A DNA stretch of 46,910 nucleotides from Alteromonadaceae bacterium (GCA_016765535.1 JAESPQ010000089.1:1-46910); one strand, 5' to 3'; numbered from the stretch's first letter, positions 38,121 to 46,727 are shown. Translations and numbers: made by a program. Notes: generated by a model not told the origin, from the sequence alone.

Positions 38121-39298
38121 GCGCATTAAAAGACCAGCACCTAAAAAATCAGCACCTAAAAGAGCAGCCAAAAGAAAAACCTTTAAACGAATCGTATCAA
38201 CAACAAGTGTTATTTGCTCAAAGTGATGATCTCGGTAATGGTCAACAATCTTTAGATGATATTCTGCCCACAAAACAACAAGTGATCATTGAACATGACG
38301 ACTGGCAACAAGACGAAGAAACAGAGCAACAAAATTTAGTTGAACAAGCAATATTTGAAAATATTGATGATGATAACTTATCGACAAAGCCTCGCTGGTT
38401 ATGGCGAAGTGTTTTTGCTTTATTTATGGTATTAATTGGCGTAGAAGCATTCGATTATTTTACCTCAGGTTTTATTGATTCACCGATAACGACCAGTATT
38501 GTTGCATTAATTACCTTATGTTTAACCGTTCTTTGTGGTACTGCTTTATTACGTGAATTGCTAGGATTGCGTCAATTTAAGCAGCAGCAGAAAATAAAAA
38601 CACAAGCATTTGAATTACTAAATAGTAGTTCATCAAGTAGTCGCTCATCAATTGAAAACAACAAAAAAGCAGTCGCGACTCATCAAACGAGTATCGCATT
38701 ATGCGAAACAATCAATGCTAACCTACCTTGTGATCTACAATTTGAAGGCGCTAAAAATTGGCAACACAGTATACAAGTAGAACATAATAGCGAAGAAGTA
38801 TTACAATTATACTCTCGTACCGTACTAAGCAAGGTTGATGAACGAGCGATTAATGAAATTGCAAAATTCTCAACCGAATCGGTAGTATTAGTGGCATTAA
38901 GCCCCGTCGCGCTTATTGATATGTTGATCATGCTATGGCGTAATTTACGCATGATAGATAAAATAGCGGGCTTATATGGTCTGAAACTGGGTTATTGGAG
39001 TCGCATTAAGCTGATCAAACAAGTTTTTGTAAATATGGCTTATGCGGGGGCGAGTGAAATGTTAACTGATGTGGGTGCTGATATGTTAGGTGCTGATATT
39101 TTAGGGAAAATTTCAGGTCGCTTAGCACAAGGCTTAGGTGCGGGTATGTTAACAGCACGTTTAGGCTTGCGGGTGTTAAAACTTGCACGACCCATTAGCT
39201 TTAATTGCCCACAATTAATAGATGATCAACCAAAATTAGGGCTAATTCGCAAAGCCGTTATTAGTCAAGTCAGTACGTTAATAAAAAATAAGTCTTAG
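38117..39298 (+). CDS. ycjF: YcjF/TIGR01620 family membrane protein (DUF697)
   Basis: YcjF (393 residues) is an inner-membrane protein always found beside YcjX. A hydrophilic N-terminus of about 95 residues precedes two helices (about 97-115 and 122-142), then a cytosolic region and the C-terminal DUF697 domain with glycine-rich helices (about 315-360). The first 17 codons contain a 15-base in-frame tandem repeat (KDQHL, KNQHL, KEQ), and a serine run lies near 170-181. It overlaps ycjX by four bases. Function unknown; association with YcjX is inferred from context. Confidence 0.88.
   Translation: MSALKDQHLKNQHLKEQPKEKPLNESYQQQVLFAQSDDLGNGQQSLDDILPTKQQVIIEHDDWQQDEETEQQNLVEQAIFENIDDDNLSTKPRWLWRSVFALFMVLIGVEAFDYFTSGFIDSPITTSIVALITLCLTVLCGTALLRELLGLRQFKQQQKIKTQAFELLNSSSSSSRSSIENNKKAVATHQTSIALCETINANLPCDLQFEGAKNWQHSIQVEHNSEEVLQLYSRTVLSKVDERAINEIAKFSTESVVLVALSPVALIDMLIMLWRNLRMIDKIAGLYGLKLGYWSRIKLIKQVFVNMAYAGASEMLTDVGADMLGADILGKISGRLAQGLGAGMLTARLGLRVLKLARPISFNCPQLIDDQPKLGLIRKAVISQVSTLIKNKS
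38132..38170. repeat. 15-bp in-frame tandem repeat at the ycjF start
   Basis: GACCAGCACCTAAAA, AATCAGCACCTAAAA and GAGCAGCCAAAAG follow one another, encoding D/N/E-Q-H-L-K-type units. It sits in the disordered N-terminus of YcjF. Confidence 0.7.
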
Positions 39299-39330
39299 CA
39301 TTTGCCAATTAGTGCTACTTGTACATTCGC

Positions 39331-39348
39331 TGTATTATTCTCTTTACA
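39331..39348 (+). promoter_or_regulatory. Candidate TyrR box upstream of phhA
   Basis: TGTATTATTCTCTTTACA fits TGTAAA-N6-TTTACA with a perfect right half and four of six matches on the left. It lies 145 bases before phhA. TyrR controls aromatic amino acid genes and is encoded two genes downstream. Confidence 0.55.
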
Positions 39349-39492
39349 ATCATCTTAAGTGACCAAATAATAGCCGATTTATAAAGGCTTATTTTTCGTA
39401 CCTTCTTCCTTTACACTAAATGTTATCACAGTGGTTTACCACAGGTATTATAAAAATAATATAAAATCATAAGTGTTATTAAGGAAGTTATT

Positions 39493-40305
39493 ATGACAAA
39501 GGCGACAAATTATGTCTCCAGACATGCGGATGAAAATGGCATCATTCATTGGTCTGATGAAGAAAATAAAATATGGCACGAGTTGATCACCAGACAACTT
39601 AGCTGCATTAAAGATAAAGCATGTAATGAATATTTTGATGGTTTAGCAAAATTAAACTTACCATTAGATCGCATTCCGCAATTAAATGATGTTAGTGCGG
39701 TATTAAAGGCCACCACTGGTTGGCAATGTGAGCCAGTGCCGGCCTTAATAGGTTTTGGCAAGTTTTTTAAATTGTTGTCAGAAAAAAAATTCCCTGTGGC
39801 AACGTTTATTCGTAGCAAAGAAGAAATGGACTACTTACAAGAACCTGATATTTTCCACGAAATTTTTGGTCATTGTCCCTTATTAACTAATAGTGATTTT
39901 GCTGATTATACTCAAGCTTTTGGTGAAATGGGCTTGGCAGCAAGCAAAGAACAACGCGTTTTTTTAGCGCGCCTTTATTGGTTTACGGTTGAATTTGGTT
40001 TGCTTAATACACCTGACGGTGTACGCATATACGGTGGCGGAGTATTATCTTCGCCGAGCGAAACAGATTACGCCACGTCAAATAAACCGCTTGAACTAAA
40101 ACCTTTTGATATGCTTGATGTATTAAGAACGCCGTATCGTATTGATATTATGCAACCTGTTTATTTTATGCTTAATTGTGTTAGCGACTTAAAAGAAATA
40201 AGAAAACATTCGGTAGAAGATATTATGGCGCTGATAGAAGAAGCTAAAAAATTAGGTTTACATGATGCTAAATTTCCACCTAAAGAAACTAAAATAGCAA
40301 GCTAG
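39493..40305 (+). CDS. phhA: Phenylalanine-4-hydroxylase
   Basis: PhhA (270 residues) is the cytosolic non-haem iron, tetrahydropterin-dependent monooxygenase that turns phenylalanine into tyrosine. The iron ligands are visible as H122 and H127 (FHEIFGHCPLL) and E167 (YWFTVEFGL). The pterin pocket segment and C-terminal part of the bacterial catalytic core are complete; there is no regulatory domain, as usual for bacteria. The ribosome site AAGGAAG is strong. It is followed by the cofactor-recycling gene phhB after a 54-base spacer made of heptamer repeats. Confidence 0.97.
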   Translation: MTKATNYVSRHADENGIIHWSDEENKIWHELITRQLSCIKDKACNEYFDGLAKLNLPLDRIPQLNDVSAVLKATTGWQCEPVPALIGFGKFFKLLSEKKFPVATFIRSKEEMDYLQEPDIFHEIFGHCPLLTNSDFADYTQAFGEMGLAASKEQRVFLARLYWFTVEFGLLNTPDGVRIYGGGVLSSPSETDYATSNKPLELKPFDMLDVLRTPYRIDIMQPVYFMLNCVSDLKEIRKHSVEDIMALIEEAKKLGLHDAKFPPKETKIAS

Positions 40306-40311
40306 CGCTTA

Positions 40312-40349
40312 AAAATAAGCAATAAGCAATAAGAAATAAGCAATAAGAA
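40312..40349. repeat. AATAAGC heptamer array between phhA and phhB
   Basis: Five 7-bp units (AATAAGC, AATAAGC, AATAAGA, AATAAGC, AATAAGA) fill most of the spacer, starting about 8 bases after the phhA TAG. The right end merges into AGAAAGGA, the ribosome site of phhB. Each unit carries TAA, and the 7-base period puts it in every frame. Confidence 0.8.
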
Positions 40350-40359
40350 AGGAAAAACC

Positions 40360-40704
40360 ATGTCAAATATTAATACCCTAGCCACACAAAAATGTGAAGC
40401 TTGTCACGTTGATGCTCCTAAAGTGAGTGACGATGAATTAGCTGAGTTATTAGCGCTGATCCCTGATTGGATCCCCGAAGTGCGTGATAATATCATGATG
40501 TTAGAACGTGAGTATAAATTTAAAAATTTCAAACTTGCTTTAGCGTTTGCTAATAAAATTGCAGAATTAGCCGAAGCAGAATTTCATCATCCTGCTATTT
40601 TATTAGAGTGGGGTAAAGTTAAAGTAACTTGGTGGACACATGCGATAAAAGGTTTACATCAAAATGACTTTATCTGTGCGGCAAAAACCGACAAATTACT
40701 GTAA
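40360..40704 (+). CDS. phhB: Pterin-4a-carbinolamine dehydratase
   Basis: PhhB (114 residues) dehydrates the 4a-hydroxypterin released by PhhA and so recycles the cofactor. The active-site pattern is present: E74-F-H76-H77-P, then [11 protein letters not shown] with H94. Length is normal for the bacterial family. The N-terminus has a CxxC-like pair (KCEACHVD) seen in many marine homologues. It is probably co-transcribed with phhA; a terminator follows before tyrR. Confidence 0.95.
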   Translation: MSNINTLATQKCEACHVDAPKVSDDELAELLALIPDWIPEVRDNIMMLEREYKFKNFKLALAFANKIAELAEAEFHHPAILLEWGKVKVTWWTHAIKGLHQNDFICAAKTDKLL

Positions 40705-40757
40705 AATTAGTGTTATATAACTAAAAGTTTATCGTTAGTTAAAATTAGTTACATTTA

Positions 40758-40792
40758 ATTAAGCTTCCCTATTCAGAGAAGCTTTTTTTTTG
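40758..40792 (+). terminator. Terminator after phhB
   Basis: AAGCTTC (40761-40767) and GAAGCTT (40778-40784) pair, followed by a run of Ts. The T-tract runs directly into the TyrR box. Confidence 0.8.
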
Positions 40793-40808
40793 TAAAAATT
40801 AGTTTACA
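40791..40808 (+). promoter_or_regulatory. Perfect TyrR box upstream of tyrR
   Basis: TGTAAAAATTAGTTTACA matches the E. coli TyrR box TGTAAA-N6-TTTACA without mismatch. It lies 79 bases before tyrR, so autoregulation is likely, as known in E. coli. Confidence 0.85.
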
Positions 40809-40886
40809 ATAGCCCTGATTTTATTCATCTGTTATTCGTTTTTTTGTTGTCCACATTAGCGGGATATTTGTAAAAGGGTTAGATAA

Positions 40887-42437
40887 ATGCGTTTAGAAAT
40901 TTCATGTCATGATCGTGTTGGTATGGGTGAAAAAGTGCTCGGTATTTTTGTTGAACATGACATAAATGTTCGCGGAATTGAACTAAAACAACCCGGACGA
41001 ATTTTTATCAATATTCCTGATCTTGAATTTTCAGAATTACAGCGATTTATGCCACAACTACGTTTAATTAAAGGGGTTGGCGATGTAAAAACAGCACCTT
41101 ATATGCCGTCTGAACGCGAACGTAATGAACTTGAAACCTTAATTAAAACCTTTCCTGATCCTTTTATTTCGATTGATGTAAAAGGTAATGTTTTATTGGT
41201 TAATAATGCAGCTCAATTTGCTATTAGTAGTGATTTCGCTGAAATTAAAGGTGAACATGTTAGTAATTGGTTAAAAGGTTTTAACTTTTCTCGCTACCTT
41301 GAAGCCGATGAAGTACTAGCACAAACTCGACGTCTAAAATTTTTAGATGATGATTTTGTTGCTGATATTATGCCTATACATGTTACTGATGAGTCTGATA
41401 AACAAGTATTAGCGGGTGCAATGCTGATTTTAAAATCAGAAGCCCGTTTAGGACAACAAATTAACGCCTTTAAACAATCAAATGATAGTGGCTTTAGTCA
41501 TATCCAAGCCAGTAGCAGCGCGATGCGTAAAGTTATACGCGAGGCAAAGCGTATGGCTCAACTTGAATCATCAATGTTAATTACGGGTGAAACAGGTACA
41601 GGTAAAGAACTATTAGCACGCGCTTGTCATAATGCCAGCGATAGACACGATAAACCTTTTATGATGCTCAATTGTGCTTCATTGCCAGATGAAGCCGCAG
41701 AATCAGAACTTTTTGGTAGTATTGATAAAATGGGAGAGTCGCCTAAACGAGGTATTTTTGAACTCGCTGACGGAGGTACTATTTTTCTTGATGAAATTGG
41801 TGAAATGTCAGCCAAACTACAAATTAAATTATTACGTGTTATTCAAGATGGTAGCTTTCGTCGTATTGATGACGAGCAAGAAATTACGGTTAATGTACGT
41901 ATTATTTGTTCTACTAATAAAGACTTATTAAGTTTAGTGGCCAGTGGTGATTTTAGAGAAGATCTTTATTATCGGTTGAATGTTTTAGGGCTAAATTTAC
42001 CATCATTAAGAGAACGCCGTAATGATATTATTCCTTTAGCTGAATTTTTTGTTGCTAAATCAGGGCAGAAAACAGGTAAACATCATTTAACCTTTAGTGA
42101 ATCATGCCGTGAGTTTATTGAACATTATCCTTGGCCGGGCAATGTGCGTCAGCTTGAAAATGTTTTAATTAGAGCTGTGTCGCTGCTTGAAGGTGATACT
42201 TTATCGACTAGTCACTTACAATTACCTGCTTATACTCGTGAGCGAGGATATTTAGAACAAGACTTTGAAGGCACCTTAGATGAAGCAGTAAAAAACTTTG
42301 AAGCAAATTTACTGAGAAAGCTTTATCCTGCTTACCCAAGTACTCGACAACTAGCGAAAAAATTAGGGTTAAGCCATACTGCTATTGCCAATAAATTGCG
42401 CGAATATAATATCAATAAAAAAACTGTAAAGATTTAG
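40887..42437 (+). CDS. tyrR: Transcriptional regulator TyrR
   Basis: TyrR (516 residues; 513 in E. coli) senses aromatic amino acids and activates or represses their genes. Order: ACT domain (about 1-72), PAS domain (about 80-185), AAA+ ATPase domain with Walker A GETGTGKE at 234-241 and IFLDEIGEM, and a C-terminal helix-turn-helix (about 485-512, TRQLAKKLGLSHTAIANKL). The sigma-54 contact motif GAFTGA is absent: the corresponding stretch reads SIDKMGESPKRGIF. It therefore acts with sigma-70, as E. coli TyrR does. In E. coli tyrR directly follows ycjF; here phhAB is between them. Confidence 0.95.
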   Translation: MRLEISCHDRVGMGEKVLGIFVEHDINVRGIELKQPGRIFINIPDLEFSELQRFMPQLRLIKGVGDVKTAPYMPSERERNELETLIKTFPDPFISIDVKGNVLLVNNAAQFAISSDFAEIKGEHVSNWLKGFNFSRYLEADEVLAQTRRLKFLDDDFVADIMPIHVTDESDKQVLAGAMLILKSEARLGQQINAFKQSNDSGFSHIQASSSAMRKVIREAKRMAQLESSMLITGETGTGKELLARACHNASDRHDKPFMMLNCASLPDEAAESELFGSIDKMGESPKRGIFELADGGTIFLDEIGEMSAKLQIKLLRVIQDGSFRRIDDEQEITVNVRIICSTNKDLLSLVASGDFREDLYYRLNVLGLNLPSLRERRNDIIPLAEFFVAKSGQKTGKHHLTFSESCREFIEHYPWPGNVRQLENVLIRAVSLLEGDTLSTSHLQLPAYTRERGYLEQDFEGTLDEAVKNFEANLLRKLYPAYPSTRQLAKKLGLSHTAIANKLREYNINKKTVKI

Positions 42438-42451
42438 TTACTTTGTTTTAA

Positions 42452-42492
42452 ATAGCACAGGTTAGCGTATAGCTAGCCTGTGCTGTATTTTA
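42452..42492 (+). terminator. Terminator after tyrR
   Basis: AGCACAGGTTAGC (42454-42466) and GCTAGCCTGTGCT (42472-42484) pair over 13 bp with one G-T pair and a short loop, then GTATTTT follows. Confidence 0.8.
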
Positions 42493-42545
42493 GCTTGCTT
42501 GGTAGTCTTTTTTCTACTAATAACCACTCTTTTAGCTCCTTTGTT

Positions 42546-42563
42546 TGTAAACAAATTTAAACA
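42546..42563 (+). promoter_or_regulatory. Candidate TyrR box upstream of the fumarylacetoacetase gene
   Basis: TGTAAACAAATTTAAACA has a perfect left half and a right half (TAAACA) with two differences from TTTACA. It lies about 150 bases before the FAH gene, in the catabolic end of the locus. Confidence 0.5.
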
Positions 42564-42709
42564 TTGTTCTACACTATACTTAGCTTGTAGTGACTTAGTG
42601 TTTGATGAAAAATCCCGTACAATCCCCACATTAAAAATACATAAACAAAGATTAATAAAAGTATTTGTAACCTTTATTACGTCTTTATTAGCACTTAAAA
42701 GGTTTATTT

Positions 42710-43699
42710 ATGAAGTTAGCAACATTAAAAAATAATACTCGTGATGGTCAATTAGTGGTTGTTAGTCGTGATTTAGCACTCGCAGTTAAAGTAAATGATA
42801 TTGCGCTTACCTTACAACAAGCTTTAGATAACTGGGCAGATATCGCGCCTAAACTTGAGTGCGTTTACCAAGCCTTAAATGCAGGTGAACTTGACAATAC
42901 ATTAACTTTTGAACAAAGCGATTGTGAATCACCTTTACCAAGAGCTTATCAATGGGCTGACGGTAGTGCATACGTTAATCACGTCGAGTTAGTGCGCAAA
43001 GCACGTAATGCGACAATGCCTGAAACATTTTGGACTGAGCCTCTAATGTATCAAGGTGGTGGCGATGCTTTTATTGGTCCTCGTGATGAAATTTTGGTGG
43101 CTAGCGAAGAATTTGGTATTGATTTTGAATCAGAAGTTGCCGTAATTACCGACGATGTACCTATGGGAGCAACAGCAGCAGAAACGGCTCGGCATATAAA
43201 ATTATTAATGTTAGTTAACGATGTATCGCTACGTAATTTGATCCCCGGTGAATTAGCAAAAGGTTTTGGCTTTTTTGGTAGTAAACCCTCAAGCGCTTTT
43301 TCTCCTGTTGCTGTAACTCCTGATGAATTAGGCGATGCTTGGAATGGCACAAAGGTACTTTTACCGTTAACCACTCATTTAAATGATGAATTGTTTGGTC
43401 AACCAAATTGTGGGGTTGATATGACGTTTGATTTTCCAACGATTGTTGCTCATGCGGCTAAAACTCGTCCATTGGGTGCTGGTTGTATTGTTGGCTCGGG
43501 CACTATTTCTAATTACGATCGCAGTGCAGGTTCAAGTTGTTTAGCTGAAAAACGTATGCTAGAAATTATTGCTGATGGCAAACCAAGTACGTCATTTATG
43601 CAGTTTGGTAATACGGTACGTATTGAAATGTTTAGCGATAGTGGTGAGAGTATTTTTGGCGCTATTGATCAAAAAGTAGTGCAGTATAAAAAAGCTTAA
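42710..43699 (+). CDS. Fumarylacetoacetate hydrolase family protein
   Basis: This 329-residue enzyme probably cleaves fumarylacetoacetate to fumarate and acetoacetate, the last step of tyrosine/homogentisate breakdown. The FAH-fold metal ligands are visible as E140 and E142 (DFESEVAVI) and D171 (NDVSLRN). GSGTISNYD near the C-terminus is also typical. It is the shorter bacterial type, not the 420-residue animal type. It is directly followed by maiA (31-base gap), which makes its substrate, so the assignment rests on both fold and context. HmgA and HPD are not in the window. Confidence 0.88.
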   Translation: MKLATLKNNTRDGQLVVVSRDLALAVKVNDIALTLQQALDNWADIAPKLECVYQALNAGELDNTLTFEQSDCESPLPRAYQWADGSAYVNHVELVRKARNATMPETFWTEPLMYQGGGDAFIGPRDEILVASEEFGIDFESEVAVITDDVPMGATAAETARHIKLLMLVNDVSLRNLIPGELAKGFGFFGSKPSSAFSPVAVTPDELGDAWNGTKVLLPLTTHLNDELFGQPNCGVDMTFDFPTIVAHAAKTRPLGAGCIVGSGTISNYDRSAGSSCLAEKRMLEIIADGKPSTSFMQFGNTVRIEMFSDSGESIFGAIDQKVVQYKKA

Positions 43700-43730
43700 T
43701 TTTTTAGCACTATTTATTAAGGTTTAAACT

Positions 43731-44369
43731 ATGAAACTATATGGTTATTGGCGTTCATCTGCCGCTTATCGGGTACGTATTGCGTTACATTTAAAGAATA
43801 TCACCTTTGAATCGCAGTCTGTTCACCTTGTTAAAGAAGGTGGTCAACAGCACCAAGCAGAATATGTAAAATTAAATCCTAGCCATTTAGTGCCAACGTT
43901 AATCGATGGTGATCTAGTACTTAGTCAATCGGTTGCCATTCTTGATTATTTAGACGCGTGTTATCAACAAGCGCCGTTATACCCTAAAAATATTGCTGAT
44001 AAAGCGAAAGTACAAGCACTTGCTCTTGATATTGCTTGTGAAATTCATCCTGTAAACAACTTACGGGTACAGCAATACTTGGTTAATGAACTGTCAGTCA
44101 CTGATAAACAAAAACTTGCTTGGGTACATCATTGGATGGCAATTGGTTTTAGCAGTGTAGAAAAGCAACTAGCAAACACTGCTGGGCAATATTGTTTTGG
44201 CGATAAATTAACTATGGCTGATCTTTGTCTAGTACCACAAGTGTATAATGCCGTTCGTTTTGGTTTAACTATGTCAAAATATCCATTGATTGTTGGTATT
44301 TGCGAACGTTGTAATAAACTTGATGCGTTTATGAAGGCATTGCCTGAAAATCAAGATGATGCTCAGTAA
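43731..44369 (+). CDS. maiA: Maleylacetoacetate isomerase (zeta-class GST)
   Basis: MaiA (212 residues) isomerises maleylacetoacetate to fumarylacetoacetate using glutathione. The zeta-GST motif is present as RSSAAYRVRIALHLK at about 8-22, where the usual SSC is SSA as in many proteobacterial forms. The glutathione site LVPTLIDGD and LSQSVAILDYLD follow, and the helical C-terminal domain has DLCLVPQVYNA. It overlaps functionally with the preceding FAH gene and shares its transcript. A terminator follows. Confidence 0.94.
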   Translation: MKLYGYWRSSAAYRVRIALHLKNITFESQSVHLVKEGGQQHQAEYVKLNPSHLVPTLIDGDLVLSQSVAILDYLDACYQQAPLYPKNIADKAKVQALALDIACEIHPVNNLRVQQYLVNELSVTDKQKLAWVHHWMAIGFSSVEKQLANTAGQYCFGDKLTMADLCLVPQVYNAVRFGLTMSKYPLIVGICERCNKLDAFMKALPENQDDAQ

Positions 44370-44402
44370 CTAAACTAGTCAAAAATTTTCAATAAATCAT
44401 AA

Positions 44403-44446
44403 GAAACCCGTAATAATCTGTAATGAATTATTACGGTTTTTTATTT
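44403..44446 (+). terminator. Terminator after maiA
   Basis: CCGTAATAAT (44408-44417) and ATTATTACGG (44427-44436) pair with a 9-base loop and a following T6 run. Confidence 0.85.
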
Positions 44447-44563
44447 ATTCTTAATTATTTTGTCAAATTTTGTAAATAATCCATTTTCTTAGTTGCATCA
44501 ACAAGCAAAAAGCGGTGCAATGGAGGTAATAAATTTTTTTCTTTTTTTTATTAAAAACAAGTG

Positions 44564-45457
44564 ATGTATTCGATGACTGAATCTGTAGCAAGTACTAAAA
44601 AATTTCCCCTGTCTATCATTCTAATTATTGCCGCTGTTGTTATTGCTGTTGGCGCATGGATTATTTTTAAACCCGAGCCAATAGTAACGCCAGAGCCAGT
44701 AAAAACAGTCGTTAAAAAGGTATCGGCTCCTGCTAAGATTATTGAGCCGCTTAGCGTTATTGATGATCCTGCTATTACCGAAACTACAGTTATTGAAGAC
44801 CCTCTTGTTGCAGAAAAGCCTCTGGTTAAAAAGCCTACTTTGCCAGCGTTAGATGATAGTGACACTTGGTTACAAGAAAAACTAACTCAAATGACATGGC
44901 GTAAAGAGCTATTAAAACTTATTATTGATGAGGACATGATCCGTCGTTTTGTCGTTTTTACTGATAATTTTGCGCAAGGACAACTCGCTTATGAGCATAG
45001 CCCTTTTGTACAACCTATGGTTGCCTTTTCAGCGATAGAAACGGATAAATTTAGTAAAGAAAATGGTAGAGTATGGCAATGGAATGAAAAAACCACTCGC
45101 CGTTTTAGTCTTTATGTTGATTTGTTACGATCTTTTGATAGTGAAAATTTAGTTGCTTGGTATATGGAGTTAAAACCCTTAATAGATCAAGCTTATGCTG
45201 AATTAGGCTATGAAGATAGTGACTTTACTGAAACATTACAGCAGGCAATAACACGAGTTTTAGATATGGAGATACCTAAGGAAACGTTAAAAGTTGTCCG
45301 CCCCAGTGTGATGTATAAATTTAAAGATCCTAGGATAGAAGCATTAGATGATAGTGATAAATTATTATTGCGCTTAGGTAAAGAAAACTTATTAGTGATA
45401 AAGTCTGTGCTGCTAGAAATTAGTGATAAATTAGCGCGACAAAGTGCCAAAAAGTAA
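44564..45457 (+). CDS. DUF3014 domain protein
   Basis: The product (about 297 residues) has a short N-terminus, one membrane helix (about 14-35, FPLSIILIIAAVVIAVGAWI), a proline/valine-rich spacer (about 38-90) and a C-terminal DUF3014 domain (about 90-290, starting LPALDDSDTWL). Orientation suggests the domain is periplasmic. Function of DUF3014 is not known. Possible starts are GTG 44561, ATG 44564 and ATG 44573; none has a good ribosome site, so the exact N-terminus is open. It stands between maiA and a PlsC-like gene, 45 bases apart from the latter. Confidence 0.8.
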   Translation: MYSMTESVASTKKFPLSIILIIAAVVIAVGAWIIFKPEPIVTPEPVKTVVKKVSAPAKIIEPLSVIDDPAITETTVIEDPLVAEKPLVKKPTLPALDDSDTWLQEKLTQMTWRKELLKLIIDEDMIRRFVVFTDNFAQGQLAYEHSPFVQPMVAFSAIETDKFSKENGRVWQWNEKTTRRFSLYVDLLRSFDSENLVAWYMELKPLIDQAYAELGYEDSDFTETLQQAITRVLDMEIPKETLKVVRPSVMYKFKDPRIEALDDSDKLLLRLGKENLLVIKSVLLEISDKLARQSAKK

Positions 45458-45502
45458 TGTTTTTAGCACCTAGTTCGTATATAAAACAGTAATAAATAGA
45501 AT

Positions 45503-46087
45503 ATGTTAATAAAAAAACTTGCCGAGAACGTACCTCAAACGAATAATAAATTTTCTCAATGGCTTGGTAAAACTATATTGCAATTACTTGGCTGGAAAAT
45601 AGTTGGTCAGTTTCCACAACGTGCAAAGTTTTTAGTGGCTGTTGCACCACATACTTCTAACTGGGATTTTGTTATTGCGGTTGCGGCTATGTTAGCAATA
45701 CAAATTAAAATTCGTTTTCTTGGTAAAAATGCATTGTTTTTTTGGCCATTTAAAATTTGGCTTAATCATATTGGTGGTATTCCTGTTGAACGTAATAGCC
45801 GTCATGGCGTAGTTGAACAAATGGTGGCTTTATTTAATAAAAATGAGCAATTGGTATTGGCTATTGCACCAGAAGGGACACGTCGTAAAACGAAACAATG
45901 GAAAAGTGGTTTTTTGCATATTGCTCACCAAGCACAAATACCTGTGGTGCCTTTAAGCCTAGACTTTACTAAAAAAGAGATATCGGTACATGCTGAGGTT
46001 TTTATTCAGGCTGATATAGAACAAGAATTAGTGCGGTTCAAAGACATATTTATCAATATTACCCCCAAAAATCCACAAAACCGCTGA
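45503..46087 (+). CDS. 1-acyl-sn-glycerol-3-phosphate acyltransferase family protein (PlsC-like)
   Basis: This 194-residue protein has the two main motifs of the PlsC acyltransferase family: HTSNWD with H50 and D55 (HxxxxD) and APEGTR at 122-127. It is shorter than PlsC itself and belongs to the small group of lysophospholipid acyltransferases that have no second membrane region. FLGKNALFFWPF and GGIPVER between the motifs are characteristic. It would act at the inner membrane on a lysolipid or similar acceptor; the substrate is unknown. It follows the DUF3014 gene, with no terminator seen between them. Confidence 0.88.
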   Translation: MLIKKLAENVPQTNNKFSQWLGKTILQLLGWKIVGQFPQRAKFLVAVAPHTSNWDFVIAVAAMLAIQIKIRFLGKNALFFWPFKIWLNHIGGIPVERNSRHGVVEQMVALFNKNEQLVLAIAPEGTRRKTKQWKSGFLHIAHQAQIPVVPLSLDFTKKEISVHAEVFIQADIEQELVRFKDIFINITPKNPQNR

Positions 46088-46295
46088 TTGTTTGTTGTTT
46101 ATTGTTTTTGGTGCTTGTTTGAAAAAACAACAGTTGAACTGATTTTTAAAACAAGTGCTTGCATCCTTAGCGGTGATTAGCGATAATTCGCGCCGCTTTC
46201 ACGATAAAGCTATTTATTAGGTTGTTCTTGCATTCTTGCGTTATAGGTAAGTAGGTAAGTTGATAAATAGTTAAATAATTAGAAAGCTTGCCTAT

Positions 46296-46409
46296 GGTGA
46301 CTCTTTCGGTCCCTTCGCAATGATACTCTGTGAACTCGGCCAGATCCGGAAGGAAGCAACCGCAGCAGACGACTCATGTGCCGGAGTGCGGCTGAGAGAG
46401 TTGCCACCC
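46296..46409 (+). ncRNA. ffs: Signal recognition particle 4.5S RNA
   Basis: The conserved SRP core is unmistakable: GGCCAGATCCGGAAGGAAGC, then AGCAGACGACTCATGTGCCGG. The 5' end GGTGACTCTTTCGG pairs with the 3' end CTGAGAGAGTTGCCACC, closing the rod-like hairpin of about 114 nt, the same size as the E. coli RNA. It binds Ffh and targets membrane proteins to the translocon. It lies on the plus strand between the PlsC-like gene and the converging ComFB gene. Confidence 0.96.
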
Positions 46410-46431
46410 AACTTCTCTCTGCTATTTTTCA

Positions 46432-46467
46432 TTTAATTACAATGATTTAATCGTAATGACTTAATCG
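46432..46467. repeat. 14-bp tandem duplication at the comFB stop codon
   Basis: On the minus strand, ACGATTAAGTCATT is followed directly by ACGATTAAATCATT and a more decayed GTAATTAAATGA. The TAA stop is inside the first unit. Confidence 0.65.
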
Positions 46468-46727
46468 TTTGGATTTGATTTCATAAACTCAATCGCTTTA
46501 TTATAAGCAACGGTTACTTTTCCCTGCATTTCAAAACGTTCTGAAGCGGGTAAATAAAATGACATATCCACTTCATGTCTTATATAGCGCGTTGGTAATT
46601 GATTCAGCACTACACAGGTTAAATCCGCGATAAATTCAGTCTCATATTTTTCTTCTACTTTGAGCTCTTTAAATAAATCGAGCACTAATTTTTCATAATA
46701 GTTATGTATATCGTCAGAAATTCTCAT
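46461..46727 (-). CDS. ComFB family (late competence development) protein
   Basis: This 88-residue protein matches the ComFB family: DDIHNYYEKLVLDLF at the N-terminus, then DLTCVVLNQLPTRYIRHEVDMSFYL, the family core, and ERFEM. Such small soluble proteins are found in many proteobacteria and cyanobacteria; cyanobacterial members have been reported to bind cyclic di-GMP, which may or may not hold here. It converges on the 4.5S RNA gene. Upstream lies the right copy of the 124-bp repeat, about 60 bases away. Confidence 0.85.
   Translation of the reverse strand: MRISDDIHNYYEKLVLDLFKELKVEEKYETEFIADLTCVVLNQLPTRYIRHEVDMSFYLPASERFEMQGKVTVAYNKAIEFMKSNPND

Noticed and set aside
41714-41760. Broken GAFTGA motif in TyrR as a loss-of-function mutation
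   Set aside because: E. coli TyrR also lacks GAFTGA and works with sigma-70, so the absence is normal for the family.
42499-42735. 78-codon plus-strand ORF before the fumarylacetoacetase gene
   Set aside because: It starts at TTG without a ribosome site, overlaps the next start, and covers the region where the TyrR box and promoter are expected. Its hydrophobicity comes from T-rich DNA.
43051-43439. Antisense ORFs of 107 and 74 codons opposite the FAH gene
   Set aside because: They mirror conserved FAH codons and have no independent support.
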